Of a stretch of 64,000 nucleotides of DNA, positions 36,170 to 45,056 are shown in pieces; position 1 is the first letter of the stretch, and every line of letters starts with the position of its first letter. The notes under the pieces are model-generated. The model made no database searches. It had not been told where the DNA came from and saw nothing but the letters and a program-made list of their open reading frames with translations. Location of the stretch: assembly GCA_965220185.1 (NCBI GenBank), contig OZ244807.1:186001-250000 (forward strand). The letters run 5' to 3'. The DNA comes from Azotimanducus sp965220185. Lineage in GTDB: Bacteria > Pseudomonadota > Gammaproteobacteria > Pseudomonadales > Azotimanducaceae. Both the position numbers and the translations under genes were made by a program.

Positions 36170-36229
36170 TCCGTTATTGTGCCTTGACTGGAGCGGTCGT
36201 GTTTGCGCAGCTTTGTAGAAACTTTGTAT

Positions 36230-36343
36230 ATGCCACACACTCATGCGGTAGTCGAAGATTTTTCAGAGAGTATTGGCGCCGCCCCCGGAATCGTCTTCGG
36301 CAGAATGCAGCACGGAATCGGAATGACACGGCTACACAGGGTT
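36230..36343 (+). pseudogene. C-terminal remnant of an ImmA/HigA-type protein
   Basis: A 37-residue frame ending at 36343 reads VVEDFSESIGAAPGIVFG and then RMQHGIG. It resembles the last segment of ImmA/HigA fusion proteins, in which an AERIGIAPGIVVGRLQH type motif is common. No peptidase domain precedes it. It is followed at once by the N-terminal half of a similar gene, so order and content suggest remnants of a tandem array. Confidence 0.4.
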
Positions 36344-36352
36344 TGATGCCGA

Positions 36353-36613
36353 ATGAGGCGGTTGGTGTCTTCTCCCGGAGATACGATTGTGGACATCCTG
36401 GAAGAACGGGGCTGGTCTCAGTCCGAATTTTCCGAACGAACCGGCTACACCGCAAAGCACGTCAACCTGCTCATTCAAGGCAAAGCGTCAATTTCTGAAG
36501 ACGTGGCTCTTCGTCTTGAAAAAGTCCTCGGAGGAACTGCCAGATTTTGGCTTGCAAGAGATGCCAGCTACCGAAAAGCCATATCAGGCAAGCAGGGGTC
36601 GCGCGAACCTTGA
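36353..36613 (+). CDS. HigA-type XRE helix-turn-helix protein, shortened
   Basis: The 86-residue protein carries an XRE helix-turn-helix (DILEERGWSQSEFSERTGYT, HVNLLIQGKASISEDVALRLEKVLGG), as in HigA antitoxins and ImmA-fused regulators. The usual family is 90 to over 350 residues long. This one stops soon after RFWLARDASYR, so it may be the N-terminal half of an XRE-ImmA protein. No toxin gene is beside it. It is convergent with the type III methylase gene nine bases away. Confidence 0.6.
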   Translation: MRRLVSSPGDTIVDILEERGWSQSEFSERTGYTAKHVNLLIQGKASISEDVALRLEKVLGGTARFWLARDASYRKAISGKQGSREP

Positions 36614-36621
36614 GGGAGATT

Positions 36622-39600
36622 CTAAACCCTCATCACCTCATCACCAAAATGGTTGATGACCTTCACCGCGATGCGGCCTGACTCAGGCTTCTTGAATGGG
36701 CGAGATACATCGCTCTTGAGCGTCGCCCACGCATCCTCGTCAATATCACCTTTGAGCGTCGTCTTGAGGCTCTTGTACGGGTCGGATGCGCCTAGGAAGT
36801 AGGCGTGACGCACAAAGAAGCTCTCTTGGTTGTAGTCGGTGTCGATAAACCAGCAGGCGAGTTCATCCGGTTCGTTGGAGCGAATTTGTCCGGTTTTTGG
36901 GTCGTAGACATCGGTGCCGTTGACCTTGATGCGAATCGTGTCCGCGTCGTCTTCGTCGATAAGAACGTCTATGTCGGGGTCTCCGAACACCACGAACAGA
37001 TTGCCGCTGCCGGTGTTCTTGAGGTCATCGACCATGTGGAGGTCGGCATTCATGCGTGCTTTCAAGATGGGCATGCGCCCATACTTTGACGTGTCGCTTG
37101 CCTGCGCATCGAAACTGAAGGCGCAGGCGATGAGAATGTCTGTTCCCATCTCCGCAGCTTCGCGGGCGGCTTCAATGAGATGCGGGCGAGTGACGGTTCC
37201 GAATTCCGGCCCGATGAAGATGGCGGCACGTTTTTCTGCGGCTGCATCGTCGAGTTGCTCAACCTCGTACTGGCCGCGATGATCTTGGATTTGCTGCGCT
37301 GACTTCGGTTGCTGTGCTTCTTTGTGACTCTTCGCGGTTGATTGATCAAGAAAGCGCCCTTCCGCATCTATATGCGGCCCCGGCCATGCGGTTAAAGACG
37401 TGAATTCGATGCGCCGCGCCTTGTCGATTTGCTGAACACCCGATGTCTTCAAGTTCTCCAGCATGATGCCTGCAAAATCTTGCCCCACGCCGTAGGGCGC
37501 ACGGGCTTCGCGAATGGTGTCGATTTCGCGTCCATCTTGATCAAAGCCCAGCATTCGGTGTGGGGACAGTGTTTCGACTGTGAAAGGGCCGGACACGCGC
37601 ACTTTGGCGCGATCCTCATAGGGCTTGTCGTAGAGATATTCAAAGTCGGCTTTGGCAGCGATCGATGCGTCGATTTCCTTTTGTCGAGCGATTCGAGCTT
37701 GCCAGAGCGCTTCATGCGGCACTTTTGCGGAGTCAGGCCAATCCTCGGGCAGTTCTCGCGGCACTTCCCATTCCAAGAGCGCGTTTGCTTTTGCGGACTC
37801 TCCAGAAGGCAGGGTCACATCGCTCGCATCCGTAAAGTCGAGTTTTTGACCTTTCCGCCCTCCCGTTTCCACCGCGTAAGGATGTTTGTGGCCGTCAAGA
37901 GCCGCATTCAAGTTGGCAAGTTCAGCTTCTACTGTGGGTTGCAGGCGTTCATAAATGAGGTCGATTTCTGAATTGTTGGCGATCGACTTCAATGTGACGT
38001 GCGGGACACGTCGATACACAAAGCCTTGGCGAATGTTCCCATAGACGGGCTGCGAGGATGGTGCCTTTCGGGTAATTTCCGCTTCCTTTTGTTGTCCTTC
38101 CTGGCTGTCCGCAAGAAGATAGTAGGGGTAGCGAGCGCCCATGATGCGTGAACGGGCGAGCGCGAGGGCAACGCGAGAGGTGTCGATTGTGATCCAGCGG
38201 CGAGCCCATTGTTCCGCGACATAGGCTGTGGTGCCGGAGCCGCAGGTCGGATCAAGAACGAGATCCCCGGGGTCAGTGGACATCAATATGCACCTCTCCA
38301 CCACCCGAGTGTTTGTTTGCACCACATATGACTTTTCTGTCCCCAGTGTGCCGCCTGTATCCTCCCAAGAACTGTTTAACGGAATATAGGGAGACTCGTC
38401 GAAATAGCGCACGAGACTGATTGAAGACTCTGCACCATGAAGGCGATTCGCCATTGCCGCCCTATCCAGCCCTTGCTTTGTTGTGCTCCATCCTCTAGTG
38501 CCAGGTGGCTGGTAAATTCGATACTCAACGCTAAGAGGAACACCCATCGCCGAAAGCTCTCCCGATGGGCGCCCTTGGCGTTGGGATGTTAGGTCTCCCA
38601 TACGCAATACCCTGACATCGGCGTCGGACAACTTGCCACCTTGCTGTATGAAGCTTGCAAGCGGCAATCTGCAGCCCTTTGTTTCAACAACTCTGTATGG
38701 GCCGGGGTTATCTACATCAAGCGGACGCGCATTGAATAGCCTCCGGAATTTCAATACAGTCTTACTCTTCGAGTACCAAAGTGCGAAATCTTTTGGATTC
38801 GAAAGATAAATCGACGTCGATCCAGAAGTGGTGTTGAACGCTATTTGCGAAACGAAGTTGTCCTCCCCAAACACCTCATCCATCAACGCCCTCACCCGAT
38901 GAACATTCTCATCCCCAATCTGCACAAAAATCGAACCGCTGTCCGTCAGTAGGTCCCGCGCCACTGTCAGCCGCTCCCGAAGATATGTGAGATAGGAATG
39001 AACACCGTCCTTCCAAGTATCCCGAAACGCCTTCACCTGTTCCGGCTCTCGAGTGATGTGCTCGCGCTTGCCGTCCGTCACGTCCCGGCTCGACGTAGAC
39101 GGCTGAAAATTCGAGTTGAACTTGATGCCGTAGGGCGGGTCGAAATAGATGCACTGAACCTTGCCTCTCAGCGCTTCACGCTCAGCCAAAGAAGCCATCA
39201 CATGCAGGCTGTCGCCGAGAATCATGCGATTCGACCAATTGCCCTCGTGCTGGTAGAAGTCGGTCCGTTCAGCATCCGGAGGCAATCCGTTGAAGTCGGC
39301 GAACATATCAGGCGTTCTTGGCTCCCTGCCTGTTCTTGCCTCCATTTCTCGCTTCAGGTCGTCAATCAACGCCTTGGGATGCACCTTTTCTTCGATATAA
39401 AGCGGCGGCGCCCGCACGATCAGGTCGCGCCAATTGCGCGCATCCTTTCCGCGCCACACGAACTGCGGGTCGAGATCGGGTACACGCCGCTCAAAGGCGG
39501 CGATGATCGGGTCTCGATCCTTGCTCGACATGACGGCTTGATCTTCCGAAGTCGGAATGTTCTTGCGTGAGGCATCTTTGTGAGTCAGCGTCGTTATATG

Positions 39601-39627
39601 CTTAGATCGCTTCTTGGGTTTCGCCAT
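36622..39627 (-). CDS. Type III restriction system methyltransferase (Mod)
   Basis: The 1001-residue protein is an N6-adenine methylase of the beta class. The catalytic IYFDPPYG is near residue 163 and the SAM motif LVLDPTCGSGTTAYVA near residue 470, the reverse order expected for this class. A target region lies in between. The last 400 residues hold a second, non-catalytic domain with DFAGIMLENLKTSG and AAIFIGPEFGTVTRP. It is the third gene of the res-PIN-mod operon. It protects the host by methylating the sites that Res would cut. Confidence 0.9.
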   Translation of the reverse strand: MAKPKKRSKHITTLTHKDASRKNIPTSEDQAVMSSKDRDPIIAAFERRVPDLDPQFVWRGKDARNWRDLIVRAPPLYIEEKVHPKALIDDLKREMEARTGREPRTPDMFADFNGLPPDAERTDFYQHEGNWSNRMILGDSLHVMASLAEREALRGKVQCIYFDPPYGIKFNSNFQPSTSSRDVTDGKREHITREPEQVKAFRDTWKDGVHSYLTYLRERLTVARDLLTDSGSIFVQIGDENVHRVRALMDEVFGEDNFVSQIAFNTTSGSTSIYLSNPKDFALWYSKSKTVLKFRRLFNARPLDVDNPGPYRVVETKGCRLPLASFIQQGGKLSDADVRVLRMGDLTSQRQGRPSGELSAMGVPLSVEYRIYQPPGTRGWSTTKQGLDRAAMANRLHGAESSISLVRYFDESPYIPLNSSWEDTGGTLGTEKSYVVQTNTRVVERCILMSTDPGDLVLDPTCGSGTTAYVAEQWARRWITIDTSRVALALARSRIMGARYPYYLLADSQEGQQKEAEITRKAPSSQPVYGNIRQGFVYRRVPHVTLKSIANNSEIDLIYERLQPTVEAELANLNAALDGHKHPYAVETGGRKGQKLDFTDASDVTLPSGESAKANALLEWEVPRELPEDWPDSAKVPHEALWQARIARQKEIDASIAAKADFEYLYDKPYEDRAKVRVSGPFTVETLSPHRMLGFDQDGREIDTIREARAPYGVGQDFAGIMLENLKTSGVQQIDKARRIEFTSLTAWPGPHIDAEGRFLDQSTAKSHKEAQQPKSAQQIQDHRGQYEVEQLDDAAAEKRAAIFIGPEFGTVTRPHLIEAAREAAEMGTDILIACAFSFDAQASDTSKYGRMPILKARMNADLHMVDDLKNTGSGNLFVVFGDPDIDVLIDEDDADTIRIKVNGTDVYDPKTGQIRSNEPDELACWFIDTDYNQESFFVRHAYFLGASDPYKSLKTTLKGDIDEDAWATLKSDVSRPFKKPESGRIAVKVINHFGDEVMRV

Positions 39628-39689
39628 GGGCTACCTATGAAGATGTCAGGGTTGAAGAATAAGTGTTTTTTCGCGCCGGGTGTTTGATT

Positions 39690-40070
39690 CTAGTGAGGGC
39701 GAGCGGGAGGCTTATACGCCAACCCGAGCCTCTCCGCCGCACTCTGAAGTCGAGCATCTTCGGTCCAAAGCACTGTACCGGGATCTCCCGCTGCTGAGCA
39801 AAGCAAATGTGCATCGATATAGCCAATACCGCTTCCCATAAGTTTTTGCGCCTCGATCAATTGAAGAACTGTGTAGTGACGAGCCTCGGAAATCTGCGGC
39901 AAGGACTTGAGAACTTGCAGTGTTTTCTGCCGGTCGGGCAGGTTTCCACATGCCAATTCGCCCAACACCAGTGGATGCATAACTATCCTCCTATTCAATA
40001 AGGTCTTGCGCAAGGAGGACAGGCCCTTGTTCAGGTGCTCAATCCAAACGGATGTGTCGACGAGTATCAC
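39690..40070 (-). CDS. PIN-domain VapC-like protein inside a type III restriction operon
   Basis: The 126-residue protein has the PIN acidic residues: ILVDTSVWIEHL (Asp5), the Glu in LGELACG, and later IGYIDAHLLCSA and LWTEDARLQ. PIN toxins are RNases that usually pair with a VapB antitoxin just upstream. None is present, because its ATG overlaps the stop of res (ATGA). It may be solitary, or it may be regulated by the operon. The mod gene begins 62 bases after it. Confidence 0.85.
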   Translation of the reverse strand: MILVDTSVWIEHLNKGLSSLRKTLLNRRIVMHPLVLGELACGNLPDRQKTLQVLKSLPQISEARHYTVLQLIEAQKLMGSGIGYIDAHLLCSAAGDPGTVLWTEDARLQSAAERLGLAYKPPARPH

Positions 40071-43000
40071 GGATAGGGTTCGCTACGGCGCCTCGGTATT
40101 GGTTCGAGGTCTGGTGCCGTGCCACCCGCATCTGCTAGCCAATTGCCCGCTTCAATTTCATCCGCTGGAAGCAGGTGCTCGATCATCGCGTGATAATCAG
40201 CTTCCATGGAAGTAATATCGACAAGTTCAAGAAATGCCCACCGGCCGAAGTCTCCGATTCGATTAATCCCGGGCACCCAATACTTGTTCATCGTGTCAGC
40301 CTTGGTCTTGGCGTTCTCGTCATGGATGCCTTTGATCTCGACTACGAGATTGAGGAGGCCGTCCCGCCCTCGTGAATCGAACACACGAACAATGAAGTCG
40401 GGAAGATAGCGGCGTTCGACGCCCTGATCAGAGTAGGGCACTTCAAAGCCGAGACCGTGATTCTTGACATACGAAACAGTGCGGGCGTGGCCTTCTACGA
40501 TGCGACAAAATTCAGCCTCCCATTCGCTGTCGCACACCGCATAGTTGATGTGGCAGCGATCACAGCTGGTTCTCCACATCGTCTCGGAAGCTGAAGCTGT
40601 GAAGTTGACTGCGTGTGTGGACCCCTCGGGCATAAAGGGGTCAAGAACCGCCTTGACTGGCGCGCGTTCTTCAAAGTGGTTGATGATCGCTTTTGTGATC
40701 TTCTCGCAGGCGTGTTCGGCAAGAGAGGGATATAGGAGCTGGGCACAATAGGTGTTTCCCTTGCACACAAGATGCCCCTTCAACCACTGGCGAACGATTG
40801 TGCGCAGCTGCCCAAACCGCTCTGGCGAATCCTCAAATTCTTGCCAATGCTGTGTCAATAGGTGCTTGGTCAGCTTAAACTCGATGGTGGAGAATCGCGT
40901 GCTTTCGAGGTGTTCGAGCGTCAAATCCGCACCTTCGCCGATAAGTCCTTCATTTCTTGTCTTGGTAGGACCTACAATTTCGGGGGTCAGCTCGAAAGTC
41001 GAATACTCATCAAATTGAGCCTTCAGACAAGAGTCGTGCAACTCAACTCTGTAGCCGACAACACGCGGAAAACGAATTGCCTTGGCATCGCGTTCCGGTG
41101 AGAGCGCTCGAACGAGGATGCGTTCTTGCGGTTTAGGCGGCTTGACTTTCTGAGGCTTGGCGGTGAAGTCGAATGGAATGCCAAGCACGTCAGCGTACTC
41201 GGGATTCAGCATATGCTGTTCGTTGAGTTCATAGGACTGCCGCCTCAACGCCCTGCCTACGACTTGTTCGCAGAGAAGTTGTGTGCCAAAGGCGCGAACA
41301 CCCAGGATGTGAGTGACAGTATTCGCATCCCACCCTTCTGAGAGCATGGCCACGGACACAACGCATCGAATGGACTCGCCGAGGCGCTCCGGTTTGCCGA
41401 CTGTGTTCAAGACTTCGCGCAATAGATCTTGGTCCGTGATGTTGTCGCGATCAGCCTGGTTTCCGCTGCGTTCTACCCGGTCGCGCTTGAATTGTTCGAT
41501 CTCATCAGCGGCAACTTCGCTGAATTTCTTGTCGAGCGCATCCCCGGATTCGATCTGAATGCTGTCGATGAGAAGTGTTCGCGGTCTCGCGAGCGGCCTG
41601 CCGTTCTGGTCATAGTTTTGGAACAGCGGCAGCGCTCCACTGTGTACGCTTGCATTTCCATGCTCGTCCTTGCGCTCATAGCCGGAGACGTAGTCGTACA
41701 CCAGCTTTGATGTTGATGTGTTGTTGCAGACGATGATGAAGCACGGCGGAACTTCTATGCGAGCTGTGCGCCACGCTTCGAATGTTTTTTTATAGTCGCC
41801 ATACAAGGCGTCAAGAGCCGTCTGCAACTTTATCGGAATGGCGGCAGGGTTGAGAGCGCTGATCGATGTGCGCCGCCCGCTTGGCAGCGAGTTGCCGATG
41901 TGTTCCCACAAGTTGCGAAAGACTGGCATTTCCGCGTTCGGAATATTGTTGGAGACCGGCACGCGAGGCAGCTTGACGATGCCGCACTCAATTGCGTCAA
42001 GGAGCGAAAAATCGCTCATGGTCCACGGAAACAGCGTGCCTTCCTGGTAGCCTGAACCCGAAAGGAAGAACGGCGTCGCGGATAGATCAAAGACGCGCAG
42101 CAGGTTCAGTCCGCGAGTGTTCGCGATTGCTTCAAGCCCTGATATCCACAAGCGTGCCGCTTCAGTGTTCTTTGCGGCTTCCTCCTTCAAGTCGCCTTTG
42201 AGATCGTCCTCCTCCGAATCCGTTGCTCTTTGCCGGTAGCAATGATGCGCCTCATCATTGAAAACAACGATATTCCTCATGCCCAGCAGATCGCCGCAAA
42301 CGTCTCGCAGCATTTCACCTTCTGATTTGCGCGTATCTTTGGACGCATCTCTGCCGTACATGAGCGCTCGTCCGCCTTTGGAGATATTCATCGTCTCGCG
42401 CCGCATGAAGGCGTGATAGTTGGTGATGACAATTTCTGCGCGAGCGAGATCGTGCAGCATGTCTTCGGGCACCAGCTCGCGGCTCTTGTAGTAGCTGTCC
42501 GGATCACTTGGCTTCAACACGCGCAAACGGTCGCGAATCGTAATTCCGGGCGTGACTACTAGGAAGCCACGAGTAAACAGCGAACTATTGGGATGGCGCA
42601 CCGCATTGATGGTTTGCCAAGCGATGAGCATTGCCATCACTGTCGTTTTTCCGGCACCAGTGGCGAGCTTCAGAGCGAGCCGCGGAAGAGTCGGATGCCC
42701 TGAACCTGACACATCGTTTGCGGCGGCAAGATGATCAAGCACGCCTGCGGTCGTTTCTCGTCTCTTGTGTTTTGGCGCGACTTCGGTGAGCCAGATCGTC
42801 GTTTCGGCGGCTTCAATCTGACAGAAAAACGGCCGCTCGGCGCGGAATTCATGGTTTCGCCAATGCTGCATGAGTCGCGCGGTTTCAGGCGTCACTTGCC
42901 ATTCGCTAGCAGGCAGGGAGCGCCACAATGCAACTTGCGAACGCACCTCATTGATAATCGGGATCGGGTCGTAACGCTGAACCTGAGCCCCGCGTCTCTC

Positions 43001-43195
43001 GGCCATGTTGAGATCCAGTTCAGCCTGACTGCGCTTGATTTTCTTGGGCGCAGGCACGGGAGTTTGCAGCGAAGAACGCCGCCTCGATTCGATGATCTGG
43101 CCGGTCGGTTGCCCATGCCCGTCGAGCTCCCAATGACGTGAAGGCATCTGGTAGGGGGAATTCAGGACTGGGCTGTCAAAGAATCGATCAGTCAT
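40067..43195 (-). CDS. Type III restriction enzyme helicase-nuclease (Res)
   Basis: The 1042-residue protein has Walker A ATGAGKTTVM (about residues 178-187), the DEAH-type box VFNDEAHHCYRQR (about residue 315) and the helicase C-terminal HILGVRAFGTQLLCEQVVGRALRR. The C-terminal nuclease has DFIVRVFD followed by NLVVEIKGI, matching a PD-(D/E)XK core. It is the translocating and cutting subunit that pairs with Mod. It is first in the operon and starts 142 bases before glmS on the same strand. Confidence 0.9.
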   Translation of the reverse strand: MTDRFFDSPVLNSPYQMPSRHWELDGHGQPTGQIIESRRRSSLQTPVPAPKKIKRSQAELDLNMAERRGAQVQRYDPIPIINEVRSQVALWRSLPASEWQVTPETARLMQHWRNHEFRAERPFFCQIEAAETTIWLTEVAPKHKRRETTAGVLDHLAAANDVSGSGHPTLPRLALKLATGAGKTTVMAMLIAWQTINAVRHPNSSLFTRGFLVVTPGITIRDRLRVLKPSDPDSYYKSRELVPEDMLHDLARAEIVITNYHAFMRRETMNISKGGRALMYGRDASKDTRKSEGEMLRDVCGDLLGMRNIVVFNDEAHHCYRQRATDSEEDDLKGDLKEEAAKNTEAARLWISGLEAIANTRGLNLLRVFDLSATPFFLSGSGYQEGTLFPWTMSDFSLLDAIECGIVKLPRVPVSNNIPNAEMPVFRNLWEHIGNSLPSGRRTSISALNPAAIPIKLQTALDALYGDYKKTFEAWRTARIEVPPCFIIVCNNTSTSKLVYDYVSGYERKDEHGNASVHSGALPLFQNYDQNGRPLARPRTLLIDSIQIESGDALDKKFSEVAADEIEQFKRDRVERSGNQADRDNITDQDLLREVLNTVGKPERLGESIRCVVSVAMLSEGWDANTVTHILGVRAFGTQLLCEQVVGRALRRQSYELNEQHMLNPEYADVLGIPFDFTAKPQKVKPPKPQERILVRALSPERDAKAIRFPRVVGYRVELHDSCLKAQFDEYSTFELTPEIVGPTKTRNEGLIGEGADLTLEHLESTRFSTIEFKLTKHLLTQHWQEFEDSPERFGQLRTIVRQWLKGHLVCKGNTYCAQLLYPSLAEHACEKITKAIINHFEERAPVKAVLDPFMPEGSTHAVNFTASASETMWRTSCDRCHINYAVCDSEWEAEFCRIVEGHARTVSYVKNHGLGFEVPYSDQGVERRYLPDFIVRVFDSRGRDGLLNLVVEIKGIHDENAKTKADTMNKYWVPGINRIGDFGRWAFLELVDITSMEADYHAMIEHLLPADEIEAGNWLADAGGTAPDLEPIPRRRSEPYP

Positions 43196-43215
43196 GACGA
43201 AATTATAGGTTGGCG

Positions 43216-45054
43216 CTATTCAACCGTCACCGCCTTCGCCAAGTTCCTCGGTTGATCGATGTCGGTGCCCTTGAGGCGTGCAACGTGATACGCAAGCAGT
43301 TGCAATGGCACGTTGTAGACGATCGGCACGAGCAGTTCGTGAACATGCGGCATCGTCAGCACATGCATATTGGAACGCGCTGCAAAACCAGTGTCCGGAC
43401 CAGCAAAGACAATGAGTTCCCCACCGCGCGCTTCGACCTCGCGCAAGTTCGAGGCGAGTTTTTCGATCAGGTCGTCCTTGGGCGCGATGGCGACCACGGG
43501 CATGCCGTCATCAATGAGCGCAAGCGGACCGTGCTTGAGTTCGCCCGCAGGATAGCCTTCGGCATGGATATAGGAGACCTCCTTGAGCTTAAGCGCGGCC
43601 TCAAGCGCGACCGGATACTGCGCGCCGCGGCCAAGGAAAAATACGTGATCGTGATGGGTGAGCTTCGAAGCCAGCGTTTGGATGTACGGCTCAAGCGTAA
43701 GGGCTTGTCTAATTCCGCCATCGAGCGAATGCAGCGCCTCGGCGACTTCTGCTTCCGTTTGTTCCGAAAGACCTCGCAACCGAGCAAGGATCAGCGTGAG
43801 TAGAAGCAGCCCAACGAGTGAGCAGGAGATGGCTTTTGTCGATGCCACACTGAACTCCGGACCTGCTTGCATCAGATAGGTCAAGTCCGACTCCCTGACA
43901 AGGGTCGAAGTCGGCACATTGCAGATAGCGAGGCTGGCTGCGAACCCCAGGCGGCGACTGGTGCGCAGCGCCGCGAGCGTGTCTGCTGTCTCGCCAGATT
44001 GCGAGATGGCGATGAACAGTGATTCTGCCAGCACGGCAGCTTTTCGATAACGAAACTCGCTGGCGATCTCGACTTGGCACGGCAGTCCGGCGACGTCTTC
44101 GAGCCAATGCTTGGCGATGAGTCCGCAGTGGTAACTGCTGCCTGCGGCGACGATATGCACTGATCGAATGCGGCCCAAAACGTCCTCTGCCGTCACGCCA
44201 AATGCTTGCTGCAAGACTCGCGTCCTGCTCACTCGCCCAGCAAGCGCACGCACCACAGCCCGTGGCTGTTCATGGATCTCCTTGTGCATGAAGGTCGCAA
44301 AGTCGCCCTTGTCCTTGAATTGACGCTTGCCACTGATGTTTAGCACTTCGCGCGTCACCTCACGGTTTGGCAAGCCAAGCGAAAAGATGCGCAGCCGGTC
44401 TCGCTGCACTTCGGCCATGTCACCTTCTTCTAGCACAACGAAACGGTTGGTCTGATCGAGCAGCGCATCGAGGTCCGAAGCGACGAAGCTTTCCCCGTCA
44501 CCGAGACCGATCACCAGCGGGCTGCCGACGCGCACAATGATGAGCGTATCGGGATCCTTCGGGCTCAGAGCGGCCATGGCAAAGGCGCCTTCCAATCGAC
44601 GACATGCTTGCGCTACCGAATCAAGCAGCGCCCGACCCGCATCGATTTCGCGCACGATCAGATGGGCAATGATTTCCGAGTCTGTCTCGGATTCAAGCAT
44701 CGCGCCTGTTGCCATCAATTCGCGGCGCAGCGATTCATGGTTCTCGACAATGCCATTGTGGACAATGGCGACCTTGCTGCCGCAGACGTGTGGATGAGCA
44801 TTCTGCTCCGATGGCGCGCCGTGCGTCGCCCAGCGCGTGTGCGCGATGCCGATGGTGCCGGAAAGCGGGCGCAAGGCCAATTGTGCGGTGAGGTCTGCCA
44901 CTTTGCCGGGCGTGCGTTGGCGGGCAAGATTATGCTCTGAGTCAATGACGGCAAGGCCAGCTGAGTCGTAGCCCCGGTACTCTAAGCCGCGCAGTCCATC
45001 GAGCAGGATTGGGACGACATCGCGCGTTCCCACAGCGCCGATGATTCCGCACAT
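43216..45054 (-). CDS. glmS: Glutamine-fructose-6-phosphate aminotransferase (isomerising)
   Basis: The 612-residue protein begins CGIIGAVGTRDVVPILLDGL, with Cys2 as the glutaminase nucleophile, and has the RYDSAGL-like GYDSAGLAV. Two SIS domains follow (SSYHCGLIAKHWLE and GAQYPVALEAALKLKEVSYIHAEG). It ends with IDQPRNLAKAVTVE, the canonical tail. It makes glucosamine-6-phosphate for cell-wall precursors. I start at the ATG at 45054, two bases after the glmU stop. A longer frame upstream overlaps glmU and is not used. No glmS riboswitch is apparent. Confidence 0.97.
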   Translation of the reverse strand: MCGIIGAVGTRDVVPILLDGLRGLEYRGYDSAGLAVIDSEHNLARQRTPGKVADLTAQLALRPLSGTIGIAHTRWATHGAPSEQNAHPHVCGSKVAIVHNGIVENHESLRRELMATGAMLESETDSEIIAHLIVREIDAGRALLDSVAQACRRLEGAFAMAALSPKDPDTLIIVRVGSPLVIGLGDGESFVASDLDALLDQTNRFVVLEEGDMAEVQRDRLRIFSLGLPNREVTREVLNISGKRQFKDKGDFATFMHKEIHEQPRAVVRALAGRVSRTRVLQQAFGVTAEDVLGRIRSVHIVAAGSSYHCGLIAKHWLEDVAGLPCQVEIASEFRYRKAAVLAESLFIAISQSGETADTLAALRTSRRLGFAASLAICNVPTSTLVRESDLTYLMQAGPEFSVASTKAISCSLVGLLLLTLILARLRGLSEQTEAEVAEALHSLDGGIRQALTLEPYIQTLASKLTHHDHVFFLGRGAQYPVALEAALKLKEVSYIHAEGYPAGELKHGPLALIDDGMPVVAIAPKDDLIEKLASNLREVEARGGELIVFAGPDTGFAARSNMHVLTMPHVHELLVPIVYNVPLQLLAYHVARLKGTDIDQPRNLAKAVTVE

Positions 45055-45056
45055 CG

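Noticed and set aside
36184..36498. Long frame over the HigA-type region
   Set aside because: It runs through the helix-turn-helix gene in the wrong frame and looks like random codons.
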